DNA of 64,000 nucleotides, from NCBI GenBank assembly GCA_963575745.1, contig CAUYUJ010001343.1:38363-102362 (forward strand). The letters are read 5' to 3'. The translations under genes were made by a program, and so were the position numbers. The notes beneath the pieces are model-generated. The model saw only the letters and a program-made list of their open reading frames with translations. It was not told the DNA's origin and did no database searches. Shown here one piece after another: positions 51,276-61,488 of this stretch (position 1 is its first letter; every line of letters starts with the position of its first letter). The stretch is from Prorocentrum cordatum. Lineage: Eukaryota > Sar > Dinophyceae > Prorocentrales > Prorocentraceae.

Positions 51276-51386
51276 TCTTCAGAAAAACTTTCCGCGGCCA
51301 GAAGCATCCCGTGACTTCGGAAAAGGCTCCGAAGACTCCTCAGAAGGCCAGGGGGCTTCCGAGCCGTCTGGGGAGGCGTTCTCTAG

Positions 51387-51576
51387 GGGAACACACAATG
51401 ACATACACATAACAACTCGGAGGGCGGCGCAGATTTCTCGAATCAGCGCTGCACCCCCCTGGGAGGCGCCTCTGGCGCCGCCCCTGGCGCGCTCCGCGCG
51501 CCAGCGAGGGGGTTCGAGCGCCGATCCGAGAAATCCGCGCGGACCTCCGAGTTGTTTCTGTCATTGTTTGCTCCCC
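51387..51576. mobile_element. Family C foldback element, long-armed copy
   Basis: GGGGAACACACAATGACATA and AACAACTCGGAGG on the left pair with CCTCCGAGTTGTTTCTGTCA and TTGTTTGCTCCCC on the right. Inner arms GCAGATTTCTCGAATCAGCG and CGCCGATCCGAGAAATCCGC. GC-rich core. Confidence 0.8.
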
Positions 51577-51579
51577 TCT

Positions 51580-52105
51580 TCTCCTTCTCGCTTCCCCCCC
51601 CGCTCGCCGCCGACCAGGAACAGCCGAAAAGGTCATGGCGAAGATCGCACGCGGACGAGCGGATACTGACCGGGAGAGGGCGCCGGCACCCTCGTAAGAA
51701 CACCAATGTCGAAGGAGCCCGTGCAAATCTCCCAAAAAGAATCGGCCCGTCCGGGTGGGCGTTCCCTCAGTGATGAGCACGAAAAAGGCCCCTAACCGTT
51801 ACCCCTTTGGGAGAGGAGACCTACTGGGAGCTAGCGGGCCAACAGCATCAGGGATTTGGGGGTCTTCTCTACGAATGTGACAGACCCTACCGCCCAGAGT
51901 TACCATCCCTGGTGCGAGGACAGGGACCTCGGTGAGGCCACGTCATCGTGTTCTCAGGGTCAAGGGCGATTCAGTTCTTGATGACTCCTTGCCCGATGAC
52001 CCCCTCTCGGACGCCCCCGAAACAAGACGGGGCCCCCTGCCGACGGCGGCGGCTTCGACAGAGAGCGCCCGCCGCCGCCACAGCTGGGGCGCACCCGCCA
52101 TGAGC
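51580..52105. other. No gene seen
   Basis: Nothing recognisable. Confidence 0.45.
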
Positions 52106-52109
52106 TCCA

Positions 52110-52235
52110 ACCGCTCCTCCTCCTCCTCCTCCTCCTCCTCCTCCTCCTCCTCCTCCTCCTCCTCCTCCTCCTCTTCCGCATCGCTCCTCCTCGTGCTCCT
52201 CCTCTTCCTCCTCCTCCTCCTCGCTCCTCGCCCCC
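52110..52235. repeat. CTC tract
   Basis: (CTC)n, regular for about 60 bp and then mixed. Confidence 0.9.
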
Positions 52236-52239
52236 CGCT

Positions 52240-52372
52240 CTTCCTCCTCGGCGCTGGAGCCCCCCAACGGCGCCTCCGGCGCCGCCACTGATGCGCTCCG
52301 TGCGCCAGGAAGGGGTGGTCCAGCGCCGATCCAGGGAAATAAGCGCGGGGCTCCGACAGTCTATGTCTATGC
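52240..52372. mobile_element. Family C element, left arm lost to a CTC tract
   Basis: Core GGCGCCTCCGGCGCCGCC and right arm CAGCGCCGATCCAGGGAAAT then AAGCGCGGGGCTCC. The inner left arm (CGGCGCTGGAGCCCCCC) abuts the CTC tract directly. Confidence 0.6.
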
Positions 52373-52374
52373 AT

Positions 52375-53040
52375 CGTTGTGCTCCTCGATTGTCGCGAGG
52401 GTTCAGGATCGAGACTGGTGGATTGAGGTTGGTTGATGCTCTGTTGCTGTGGTGTCCGTTTCATGGGAGCCTACGTTGCCCCCAACCATGTCCGATGTGG
52501 GCCTGGTTTGGACTGCATGTGGAACAGGATTTGGATTGAAATTGTACTAGATTCGCCCCCTCACAAGGGAGACGAGAAGAACGGGGAGAGGGAGGAGGAC
52601 CAGGAGGGACGAGGAGAAGCAGGAGGCCGGGCAACATGCGGTCCCAGTGCGGTCTAAATCAAGGATAACCTGATATTAATATCGCCGCCAAGGATCCCAT
52701 TAAAAGACATCGAAGTTGTTTGATGCTTTGTTGCCCTTTCTGGGCCTCGGGAAGGCCTATTTGTCGCCGCGGCAGTCCGAATCCACGCTGACAGCGATGC
52801 TGGCTGATGGCGATGTTGGGAATCTGGTTCTTGCGACGCCGAACTCGCGCAGAACAAATTGCAGGAAATCACGAACCACACCCTCCTACATTTCAAATGC
52901 AAGTGCATCGAGCGACAACGGTACGGCGAAGCGCAGACAAAAAGAACACAACAACGCTCTCATATAACTGGGTTGGTCATGAACCACTCCCACCTACAAT
53001 ACCGAAATCTACATCGCCTTCATCTGCATCGCCGTTAGCA
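52375..53040. other. No gene seen
   Basis: Nothing recognisable. Confidence 0.45.
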
Positions 53041-53045
53041 TGTCT

Positions 53046-53200
53046 ATCGGGGATCTACTGACCTGGGTCAATCCAAACCTGGGTCAATCAAGCTTTGCAA
53101 GATCTTAGAACATCATGCACGCCAGCCCAGGTCAGTGCAGCCTCGGCGCTGCAGGATCCCGCAAGATCCAGCACTCTGACTGACCCCCGTTTGCACTGAC
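53046..53200. repeat. GACCCGGGTC / GGATCCTGCA repeat, copy 2
   Basis: GGGATCTACTGACCTGGGTC to GATCCAGCACTCTGACTGAC; diverged and shorter than the copy at 26.09 kb. Confidence 0.6.
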
Positions 53201-53388
53201 CCCCGTCTCAAGGCCCCCGAGTATACGGTCGGCTATACGCAAGAGTGACCTCAGGCAAGAATGACCTCTGGTGCGCGGCTGAACGGGGGACTCGGGGTGG
53301 CCAAACCAAGGCGCGCCAGCCACTGCTACCGCTTTGCGCTCATCGATCGGGGGACCCCATTGGGCCCGCGCCAAAAGTCACTTCAGCG

Positions 53389-53631
53389 CTTAGTGGGCCC
53401 TGAAAACGGCAGAGCCATTTTTCACCGCTTTCGAAACAAATCCCCTTTAAATGAACACGATAAACCAACGGCGACCAAAATCGGCTCCAAAATTGGAACC
53501 AAAATCGGAACCGTAACTGGAAAAACCGGCGACGGAACCGGGAAACACAAACGGCGACGGAACCGGCACGAAAGAACGGCGACACGGAACCGGCAAAAAC
53601 AGCGGCCATGTCGTTTCCAGGGCCCACTGAG
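53389..53631. mobile_element. Family B element
   Basis: Left CTTAGTGGGCCCTGAAAACG, right GTTTCCAGGGCCCACTGAG, with a core of AATCGGAACC and GACGGAACCGG repeats. Flanks CTTCAGCG and CTCCAGTG match at 6 of 8, a weak target-site duplication. Confidence 0.7.
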
Positions 53632-53782
53632 CTCCAGTGAAAGGTCACTCGAACGTGCAGTCGACTCGAGGCCACCAGGTCTCGGGGGAGACGATAGGGG
53701 CGAATAGCCCAGGGGCGGGCATTACACGTATTCGCCCGGGAGCCTTGTCAAAAACATAGATCATCGCCCCCCCCAGGATACA

Positions 53783-53945
53783 CGTCGTTCATTTCTAATC
53801 GCGCTCATTTCTAATTGTGCTCGTTTCTGAGATGTTCCTGGCCCCCTAGTGGCCAGGACGAGGCCCAGGATAGAGCAATCAGAGATGGAAGGATCTTGGC
53901 CCCCCCAAAAAATCAAAGAACTCGAAGGATCAGAAATGCGCAACC
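53783..53945. repeat. GGCCCCCTAGTGGCC repeat, copy 3
   Basis: CGTTCATTTCTAATCGCGCT through GGCCCCCTAGTGGCCAGGAC to AAAAAATCAAAGAACTCGAA. It lies just left of a family B element. Confidence 0.65.
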
Positions 53946-53961
53946 TGTGCATGTCCTGCTC

Positions 53962-54210
53962 TTTGTGGGCCCCGGAAACGGCAGGGCCGTTTTTTCACCG
54001 TTTCCCTAAAAAATGCCCCTTGAAAATGGAAACGGCACAAAAACGGCGACCGCAAACGGCAAAAAAACGGCTCCAGGATTGGAACCGGACCCGGAACCGG
54101 TCAAAAAACGGCGACGGTACCGGTAACAAAACTGCGTTGGCACCGGCAACAAAAACGGCAAAACGGACCCGGTAAAAAAACGGCCCTGCCGTTTCCAGGG
54201 CCCACTGAGG
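53962..54210. mobile_element. Family B element, best copy
   Basis: Left TGTGGGCCCCGGAAACGGCA and right TGCCGTTTCCAGGGCCCACT are inverted. The core is a run of CGGAACCGG, AAACGGCG and GGCACCGGCAAC. Perfect 8-bp duplication TCCTGCTC at 53954-53961 and 54211-54218. Confidence 0.82.
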
Positions 54211-54214
54211 TCCT

Positions 54215-54475
54215 GCTCCCCCCCTGGGGCGGTTCGCCCCCGCCGTCGCCTCCGAGCCGCCGCGGTCCGCGGGCGGCCACGGCCGCCCGGCGCTGCCTCC
54301 GCGTCACGGCGCCTCCGTCCTCGCGGCGGCCTGGAAGGCCCGGTCGATCTGCGCCGCCGGGCTCCGGCGCCGCGGTCGGCGTGGGCCGCCCGTTTGGGCA
54401 TCGGCGCCTCCCCCCCCCCCAAAGCGGAGGGCAGGCAGGCGAAGCATCAGTCGGCGGCGAGCGGGGGGGGGAGTG
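54215..54475. other. GC-rich stretch, no gene
   Basis: Very GC-rich with CGCCGCGG clusters; no gene recognised. Confidence 0.4.
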
Positions 54476-54479
54476 AGAA

Positions 54480-54715
54480 TAGCTCCTCCTCCTCCTGCTC
54501 CTGCTCCTGCTCCTCCTGCTCCTGCTCCTGCTCCCCCTCCTCCTCCTCCTCCTCCTCCTCCTCCTCCTCCTCCTCCTGATCCTCCTCCTCCTCCTCCTCC
54601 TCCTCCTCCTCCTCCTCCTCCTCCCTCCTCCTCCCTCCTCCCTCCTCCCTCCTCCCTCCTCCCTCCTCCTTCCTCCCTCCTCCCTCCTCCCTCCTGCCCT
54701 CTCCCTCCCCTCTCC
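54480..54715. repeat. CTC tract with CTCCTG and CCTCCCT sub-blocks
   Basis: Three zones: CTCCTGCTC units, then pure (CTC)n, then CCTCCTCCCTCCT units, suggesting separate expansions side by side. Confidence 0.9.
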
Positions 54716-54734
54716 TCCCCTACACTCCAACACG

Positions 54735-56150
54735 CAAGGGGACATCACCTACGATGGTCACTCTTCAAATATCTCCTTATTTGGCGATGCACTGTTCGTG
54801 TTTATGGGCAAGGCTATGCGTATGCTTCAATTCGCGCCGCTCATTGCTGCCAATGTTTCTAATACTTTCGCCGAGCACGGAATGCAGTTGCACACGGTCA
54901 AGGGCGAAAGTGCCAGTCTCTTTCAATTTGGAGGCAATAGCTCGGAAGGAGCTTAGTTGAAGCCATGGAGGGATCTCCAAGGTGGAATCGCAATCCCCGC
55001 TCGACTTCTAGGATCGATTACCCTGTTCGCGGTTCGGACAAAAAAAAATTGGGAACAATGCTTGATGGTCCCTGGGTCCGGAATTCGCTCACCGTACACA
55101 AGCCAATATGCCCTCTTGGAAAGCCCTTCGACGCGTGCTAAAGGTACCAGAATTAAATCGATCCGTCGGCCTCATACTCGTGGACTCACTCGTGTACTCG
55201 AGCAAACTGTTCAACGCAGGCACTTGGTCAGAGCTGACCCACTCGCAGCAGGCCTCACTGTCCAATGACTTGGTGCGAATGTGCCGAGCGGTGGTGCGCA
55301 GGCCCAGGAAAGACGAGACTGCCGCTCCCAACCATCACATCCTTGCCCAAATTTAGCGGCCGTGCCTTGAGACTGCCCTAGCGGTTCACCGCCTTTGTCT
55401 TTTCGGGCGTCTCCATCATGCCGGGACAGATCACTTGGTAGCACCAGCGAGCACTAGCGAGGACGTCTTGTGTTCATCAGGTGATCAAAGACCTCCAGTG
55501 GGTCAAGAAGTTTGCTCACACGGATCATGACATTCCGGACACCTCGGAGCATTTGTCTGCTTGGGGAGCCCAGGTTAGGCCATCGGCGCTTGGTTGGAAA
55601 AACACGGTCAGGTTAGCTCTTCGGTCCCAGGTCGACTACTCGGGCTGCATCGTGGCCGCCGAAATCGCCGAAACAGTACTTTTCAACAAGTTGTTCGAAG
55701 CTGGTGTCCCTCGGCCCCATGATGACGATACCCATCCGATACGCATCGCCCAGGTCTCCGAGGCGCCCAGGTTTCTGAGGATCCTCATCGGGACCAAGGG
55801 GCTTGAACAACATATTGTCAAACACCATCGCTCATCTATCCACCAAGTTGTTATCCACCAGGTGGGTACTGAGGGACACGTTTACTTGTGGTATGGGTCA
55901 TACGAGATTTGTTTCCAGGAAAAACCTTGACTGAACACATCGCCTTCGACTCGCCCAAGTGCCAAGTGCGCCATCTCCCTTTTAGGCGAGCCCCGCTCTT
56001 GCTCCGCGGAGGAATGCCAGTCTCTGAATAACGCAGATCACGAGGCGGCGCGTCAGCAACGAGCTGCTGGACGTGCCCACTGGCGGCCAGCACAGACTGC
56101 AGTCAAACAGAAGCTCACAGACTACCCAGCTCACAGTAGGCGAGGCTAGA
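54735..56150 (+). pseudogene. C-terminal part of a second decayed LINE reverse transcriptase
   Basis: Protein-like reading jumps between frames. It passes through NTFAEHGMQLHTVKGESASL (after the position of the catalytic motif), RRVLKVPELNRSVGLILVDS and LVYSSKLFNAGTWSELTHSQ (55108-55356), then VHRLCLFGRL in a third frame (near 55390), then VIKDLQWVKKFAHTD (55484 onwards). After a TGA at 55928-55930 the same frame runs on to ARQQRAAGRAHWRP and a stop near 56150. The order resembles the post-catalytic region of a LINE reverse transcriptase of the dinoflagellate type, different in sequence from the one at 45 kb. The catalytic half is missing: a CTC tract lies where it should be. Confidence 0.65.
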
Positions 56151-56159
56151 GATATTCTG

Positions 56160-57480
56160 TGAATAGGGGATTATGCCTTCTCCCCTGAGGCGGCCCAGCT
56201 TTTTGGATTTAGCTTAGACTCCCCCTCCTCCGGCTCCTCCTCCCCCTGATGATCGTTTCTGGCCTTTTCGGCCTGAAGATTTCTCAAGGTTCAACGCTGC
56301 CGAACTGCCGTTCCAGGTCAAGGGGCCGGAGTTTCCCGTGCTCCAGTTGTTTTCTGAAATGAGGAGGTCTGGGGATATACAGAGTCATCTCGAATATGCT
56401 TGGCCGTCCACGTCATGTGTCATATGCTCTCTCTCGGTGGACGTGGCCACTGACCCTGAGCGCGGCGTTCTCACGCGAGCTCAGGCCATACAACAATGAC
56501 CAGGACGTGTGCGTGCTGGGAGGGTTCTTAATTCGGGGGGGGGCCCTGCGAACGTGGAGTGCTGCTCGGCTGTACGAAGGCCACCCTCTGCGGACCCAAG
56601 AACACATCTGGGGTACCCCCCGGGGCACGGCCCGCCAAGGACTTCAAGTGCCTGCAGGGTCCCAGCTATTGCGCGCTCTCACACGACTGCTGGCTGCCCA
56701 CACTGCACAGCTGGCACCGGTGGTTGGCTTGCACACCCGCTTCCCCCTACCTGGATTGCCGGTGCTCCCACTTCGTTTTGATGGCCCCCTCTTGTTCCTC
56801 AAGCGTCGGCGCCCCGCCCGTGTGCGGTTGACTTCGGCCAATGTGGACACCTCCCTGCCGACACAGCTTGGGCCACCGTAGACAGAGACCCATACCCGCC
56901 TTCTCGGTCCGCTGTACGCCCTCCCTCCCTTCCCACCTTTGGAATACTTCAGGCGGGGGGCAGATGTCCCCACGGCAAAGGCTCTCACAGAACCCGCTCA
57001 GGCAGAGCATCTGACAGCAGATGTATGACCTCTGCCAAGAAGACCCTCTCGTCTGGTCTACCCAAGGCGATCGCGACCAGCATAGCCGACTCCTTACGAG
57101 ACCTGATTGCAATCAATGAGGCCGAGGCTGATTTCATTCTCGGGAGGGAGCCAGAGGATTTCCGTCAAGGTTTGCGCGCGTTTTCCGTGCCCGATCTGGG
57201 GCGGGCGAAACATTCGCGGAGGCTCCCGACTGTGCGTCTCGACGCCGGAGGGATCGCAGCGTCGATCCTGACAGATCCGACGCAGGAGCCTGGGACCATC
57301 GCTCCGGCCCCGCCCAACGAGGCCGAGGCCTGCGAGGAGCAGGCCTGCGTGGGCCTGCAGGACAAGGAGGCGGCACACTTCTCGCCTCCTCCCTCCTCCT
57401 CCCCCCTCGGCTCGCGCCCCCGCCTCCGCCGCCTCCGCCCCTTTGACGACACAACAACAAGCACCCAGACTCAATAGGGG
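56160..57480 (+). pseudogene. Coding-like continuation, unassigned
   Basis: An open stretch without a clear start (56218-56500) reads FWPFRPEDFSRFNAAELPFQ and CVICSLSVDVATDPERG, then stops. Further plus-strand frames at 56396-56881 and 57025-57477 have ordinary composition (for example ATSIADSLRDLIAINEAEAD) but match no domain I know. They follow the reverse-transcriptase remnant on the same strand and may be its decayed 3' end. Low certainty. Confidence 0.3.
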
Positions 57481-57594
57481 GGCCGGAGAGGGCTGTGGGT
57501 GCGTGCTGTCGAACGGGGGCCCCCGCTCGAACGGGAGCGTTCCCCCAGGGTCCGACAACCCGCACCCGTATCCATAGCCAGTCTTCCTCCCAAC

Positions 57595-57662
57595 GACTCC
57601 CCCCTCCTCCTCCGCCTCCTCCTCCTCCTCCGCCTCCTCCTCCTCCTCCTCCTCCTCCTCGT
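57595..57662. repeat. CTC tract
   Basis: (CTC)n with CCG interruptions. Confidence 0.85.
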
Positions 57663-57837
57663 GTTGTTCGCTCGTCAACCCCCGCCCGCCCGCCCTGCCC
57701 GAGGCGCAGCCTGCCCTCGCCGGGCGGAAGCGCGACGCCGCGCGCGCCGGGAAGACGGCCCCGGCCCCTTCGAGGCACCGCGCGCCCGGGGAGCGCCCAC
57801 CGGGGGAGATCTGCGAGGCGGCCAGGCCTGGCCAGGG

Positions 57838-58037
57838 TGAAGTCGGGCGTGTCCCCCTACAGGGGGACTTTCGACGAAACATAAAACAAATACACCAAAA
57901 ATAACCCAAAAGGATAAAAAACAAAAATTCAAAAATAGTCCCCAGACTGTTTTTGGACTATGAGTCGAACATTTTGGGGGTATTTTTTTTTTTAATTTTC
58001 GTCGAAAATCCCCCTGTAGGGGACAGGCCCGACTTGA
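57838..58037. mobile_element. Family A element, copy 8 (longest)
   Basis: Starts TGAAGTCGGGCGTGTCCCCC, ends GGGGACAGGCCCGACTTGA. Perfect 8-bp duplication GGCCAGGG at 57830-57837 and 58038-58045. Interior TAGTCCCCAGACTGTTTTTG. Confidence 0.85.
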
Positions 58038-58084
58038 GGCCAGGGCCGGGTGTGTAGCTGGCGTCCCCCTTAGGAGACAGGGAA

Positions 58085-58200
58085 GGCCTTCTCAGAGGTT
58101 GCGTTCTGCCTTCCGGGACGGCTTGGGAGCCTTCTCAGAGGGCTGGGGGACTTCCGCACCTTCTGAGACGGCCCGCCCCTTCTCACTTCCCCCGGGGGCT
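58085..58200. repeat. GGCCTTCTCAGAGG repeat, copy 1
   Basis: Several CCTTCTCAGA and CTTCTGAGA phrases in a GC-rich unit closing with CGCCCCTTCTCACTTCCCC. Relatives at about 60800-60960 and 61295-61450. Confidence 0.55.
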
Positions 58201-58204
58201 CGCC

Positions 58205-58730
58205 GCCAAATCAACGCATGGAGAGGGGAAGCCTCAACGCAACGTGCACCCGAAACGTAAGCATTTTGGCCCGTGAGCCGCCACGAGCGGCGTGCGTCGC
58301 AGTTACCGTGCTTCCCGCTCTGATCCTGCGCGCACAGTGAGTGCATGTCTACCTACCAGACCACCCCAACCCAACCCGAAGACCCGAATTTCGGGTTGGG
58401 GGGGGTAAGGGTTCCACGTGTGTTTTTTCGATGTTTCCCGACCCCCCCCCCACTGGAAATCGAGGGCAAATCTGAGCCTTCGGGTTGGGTTGGGGTGGTT
58501 TGGTGGGTGGTGAATGCATGTCAAGGAGCATCCCCCAGCGCCCTCACGTCGTGCAGAAAGTCACGACAGACACCTTTGTGGGACCTCCACTCCCAAAAAA
58601 GCAATCCAAACCCTGCCCCCGCCGCCCATCGAGTTGCCTGACTCGTTGATCGGCAGGGGTTGGGGGGTTCGGATGTCGCCGCCGACGGACGATCCTCTGA
58701 CATCCCTCCTCGCGCCTTGAACGAAATTCA
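58205..58730. other. Inverted AACCCGAA/TTCGGGTT pair; no gene
   Basis: CACCCCAACCCAACCCGAAG (near 58363) and CTTCGGGTTGGGTTGGGGTG (near 58478) are exact inverses about 95 bp apart, with a second pair GAATTTCGGGTTGG nearby. It may be a small foldback element. No gene. Confidence 0.55.
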
Positions 58731-58734
58731 CGGC

Positions 58735-58830
58735 GAACACCTTTCTGGGGCCATTCGCGGCGTCTGGCGGCCCTCACAGGCCCGGGGCCGCCAACAAAGA
58801 CAACTCGGGACGAAGAGCTGGTCCCCGGGA
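58735..58830. repeat. Diverged GGGACCGTCAAA-group repeat
   Basis: Contains GGCCCTCACAGGCCCGGGG and CAACTCGGGACGAAGAGCTGG, similar in order to 43570-43640. Confidence 0.35.
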
Positions 58831-59078
58831 ACAGGTCCAGACCTCTGTCGAGCCATGTCGCGAACAAAGACGCGGCATCGGAGAAATGGGATGCAGGATC
58901 GAGCTGGGATCAGCCCAGGGCTGCTAATAGAATAGGGGGTGATCGTAGATACTTCGGTGGGTTCCATCTGCCCTAACCTGGTATGTCACTGGGTTGTTAA
59001 GATACGGAGGGGCTGAGGCTTCTTCGAGACGGAAAGCGCGAACATCTCGGCGCCCTCGAGCCGCCAGCCTGGCGAAGG

Positions 59079-59327
59079 CCAACCCTCCAGCCACGCGCGA
59101 AGCGCGGACATCTTCGAGCCTCTCCTCGGTGACCGACAGATGAAAGCTGCCAGAAGAGTTTCCAACCCTCCAGCCACACGCGAAGCGCGGACGCCTTCGA
59201 GCCTCTCCTCGGTGACCGACTGATGAAAGCTGCCAGAAGAGTTTCCAACCCTCCAGCCACACGCGAAGCGCGGACGCCTGCGAGCCTCCCTCGGTGACCG
59301 ACCGATGAAAGCTGCCAAAGAGAGTTT
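59079..59327. repeat. 83-bp tandem repeat, three copies
   Basis: Units start CCAACCCTCCAGCCACGCGC at 59079, 59162 and 59245, with CGAAGCGCGGACGCCTTCGA, CTCGGTGACCGA and GATGAAAGCTGCCAGAAGAG in each. Spacing is exactly 83 bp twice. Confidence 0.9.
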
Positions 59328-59639
59328 CCAGAAGCCCGCAGACCCTGGCTGTCATTGCGGCTACTGGGGGGGGGGAGAGACTGCCTTCTCGGTTCCTGTG
59401 CCCCACCTGGCCCCGTGGGCGGCCAACGGACCGCAGCTCTGGTGTGCGGCGGAGTTCAGGGCAGCCTGACGCCAGCCCTCCATCGCCCACAGCACCATCA
59501 CGTGCAGGTAGAACAACCACAGCAACAGCGGCCTCTTCAATAGGCTCCGCGTAAAGTGCCTCAGGGACTTCTCTACCAGCTGTGTGGGCTTCTGCCTCCA
59601 TTGTGAAGGAACGGGTCGCGGACCCTGGGGGGCTTTTCC

Positions 59640-59735
59640 CAAAACCACCTCTCATTGCTGACTCGTTTTCTGACCGTCCCGAGGCCCGTGTAGGGCCCAG
59701 AGAGCCCGGACACTGCGAAAAAAAGCCTCAGGACA
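59640..59735. repeat. Dispersed GACCGTCCCGAGGCCC repeat
   Basis: TGACTCGTTTTCTGACCGTC then CCGAGGCCCGTGTAGGGCCC is the inverted form of the repeat at 43.55 kb. Confidence 0.55.
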
Positions 59736-59974
59736 CGCTTCCCTCGGGACCCGTTCCCTTCACGGCGACCTTCGGCACACGACGAGACTCCGCATGATGC
59801 AGCGCCAGCACACGGCCAACACGACGCAGCATATGGTGGCGATGCTGAGGGCGGCCAGGCCCCGCGATGCGCCGTCTGGCGCATGCGCCTCCACGTCGTA
59901 CTCGTCGTTGATGTCGGGGTCGTTCTCGTCGGGGCCGAACTGGTACACGATGGGCCTCTCGCTCAGCTGCCTTG

Positions 59975-60170
59975 GCGAAGCCAAACACTGAACACAAATG
60001 AACTCTCGGAGCTCCGCGCGGATTGCTTGGATCGGCGATGGAGCCCCCCGGCGGCGGCTCCTCTGGCGCAGCCCATGGCGCGATCCGCACGCCAGGGAAA
60101 GGGTCGTCAGCGCCGATCTAAAAATTCCGCGCGGCGCTTCGATAATCAATGCTCGTGCTGTTTGTTATTC
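59975..60170. mobile_element. Family C foldback element
   Basis: GAGCTCCGCGCGGATTGCTT then GGATCGGCGATGGAGCCCCC on the left; CAGCGCCGATCTAAAAATTC then CGCGCGGCGCTTCG on the right. Outer ends are diverged. Confidence 0.65.
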
Positions 60171-60409
60171 TCCGATGCCTGGAAAGGACGCTCTTCTGTC
60201 CTTCCAGCTCGTGGACCCTGGCAAGAAGCTCACGGACCCTTGGATCCACGTCGTCTCCAAGCTCGTCCAGGACGCGAGGGAGAGCGATAGGGGGAGCACA
60301 GGCTCAGGTGGGAAGACATCGGCCTGAATCGGCCATATGTCGCCGACAGGTCGGCCACAGGCCTCCGATAGCGAAACTGTGCCTTCCTGGGCGGGGTGAG
60401 CCATCAGGA

Positions 60410-60545
60410 ACTCCGCCTCCTCCTCCTCCTCCTCCTCCTTCTCGCTCCTCGCTTCTCCTCCTCCTCCTCCTCCTTTTCCTCCGCCTCCTCCTTCTCCTCT
60501 ACCTCGCTCCTCCTCCTTCTCCGCCTCCTCCTGCTCCTCCTCCTG
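60410..60545. repeat. CTC tract
   Basis: (CTC)n with TTCTCG and CTACC interruptions. Confidence 0.85.
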
Positions 60546-60589
60546 GCGATCGGGGGCCGAGGACCCCGCCGCCGAGCCTCGACGTATAA

Positions 60590-60740
60590 CCTTCGGGCGA
60601 TAGCTCGCGGGTCTCCAGCGGCCGTTCGGGCTTGCCTGGGCAGCCCAGGAGCGCTCTCGGCGAGGTGCAGCTGCTGGACGACATCCCAGGGCTGGAACAC
60701 CGCGGACAGCCGACGAAAACGGCTCAGCACCTCGAACCTC
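60590..60740. repeat. Dispersed TCTCGGCGAGGTGCAGCTGC repeat, copy 2
   Basis: Partner of 48.6-48.84 kb. Followed at once by the CCTTCTCAGA repeat. Confidence 0.5.
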
Positions 60741-60799
60741 GAACCTGCCGCCCCCACCAATGAGCCTAAACTCGGCGACGTGCCCGTGGGGGAGTGAGA

Positions 60800-60960
60800 G
60801 GGGGCAGGCCTTCTCAGACGACGGTGCGGCTTCTCAGAAGCCCTCGCGTCTTCTGAGAAGTCGTCTCCGTCTTTGGGGAAAACGTCGAACACTTCTCAGA
60901 AGAAGGGAGACCTTCCGAGCCATCCGCGAAGGCCCGCCCCCTCTGACTTCCCCCTCGGAC
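60800..60960. repeat. CTTCTCAGAAG palindrome repeat, copy 2
   Basis: Carries GCTTCTCAGAAGCC, CTTCTGAGAAGTC and CTTCTCAGAAGAAGG, all near-palindromes, spaced about 30-50 bp apart. Confidence 0.6.
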
Positions 60961-61052
60961 TTGCTACCGACTCGTACCCAGCTCAGCCTACTGGAGACGA
61001 GGGCGCTTACGCGACCTTACGCGGGCAACGAGCGCGCCACTGAAGGAAACGG

Positions 61053-61193
61053 AAATGCACCGCTACCGCTAATCACGGGACATCTCCCCGGGTGCGTTCG
61101 GACCAGAATTTCGAGGCGAATCCAGCGGTGGCGACGAGGGCCTCCCTGACCCCCCAAAGGGGAAAACTATGTAAGGGTAGCGGTATGGGTACC
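61053..61193. mobile_element. GGTACC-ended element, copy 2
   Basis: GCACCGCTACCGCTAATCAC at the left, GGGTAGCGGTATGGGTACC at the right. The body phrase TTTCGAGGCGAATCCAGCGG then TGGCGACGAGGGCCTCC matches 842-981. Confidence 0.65.
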
Positions 61194-61294
61194 CCTCCCC
61201 CCTCTGACCAATGTCGGTAGAGACGAATCCGTTTCTGGGCCTCGCCCACCTGCGCCTGCTTTCGGCGGCGAGCCCAGGGGAAGTGAAAAGTGAC

Positions 61295-61450
61295 GGGCCT
61301 TCTCAGAGAGCTCAAAGGTCCCCCAGCCTGCTGTGCAGTTGCCTGAGCCCTCTACTCGTCGAAGGCGCAGAGCACCTCTCTCAAAGTCGCGAGGGCCTCT
61401 GAGAAGCCCCGCCACCTTCTGAGAAGGCCTTCCCCTTTCTGACCCCCCCC
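61295..61450. repeat. CTTCTCAGAAG palindrome repeat, copy 3
   Basis: GGCCTTCTCAGAGAGCTC, CCTCTGAGAAGCCCC and CCTTCTGAGAAGGCCTTCC. It lies between two GGTACC-ended elements. Confidence 0.55.
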
Positions 61451-61488
61451 CCTTCGCTCGCCGCCGACTGACCTGGGGAGACCGGGAG

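Noticed and set aside
50327-51669. Long open frames on both strands over the 50.5-51.3 kb GGA tract
   Set aside because: Same reason; the composition follows the repeat in every frame.
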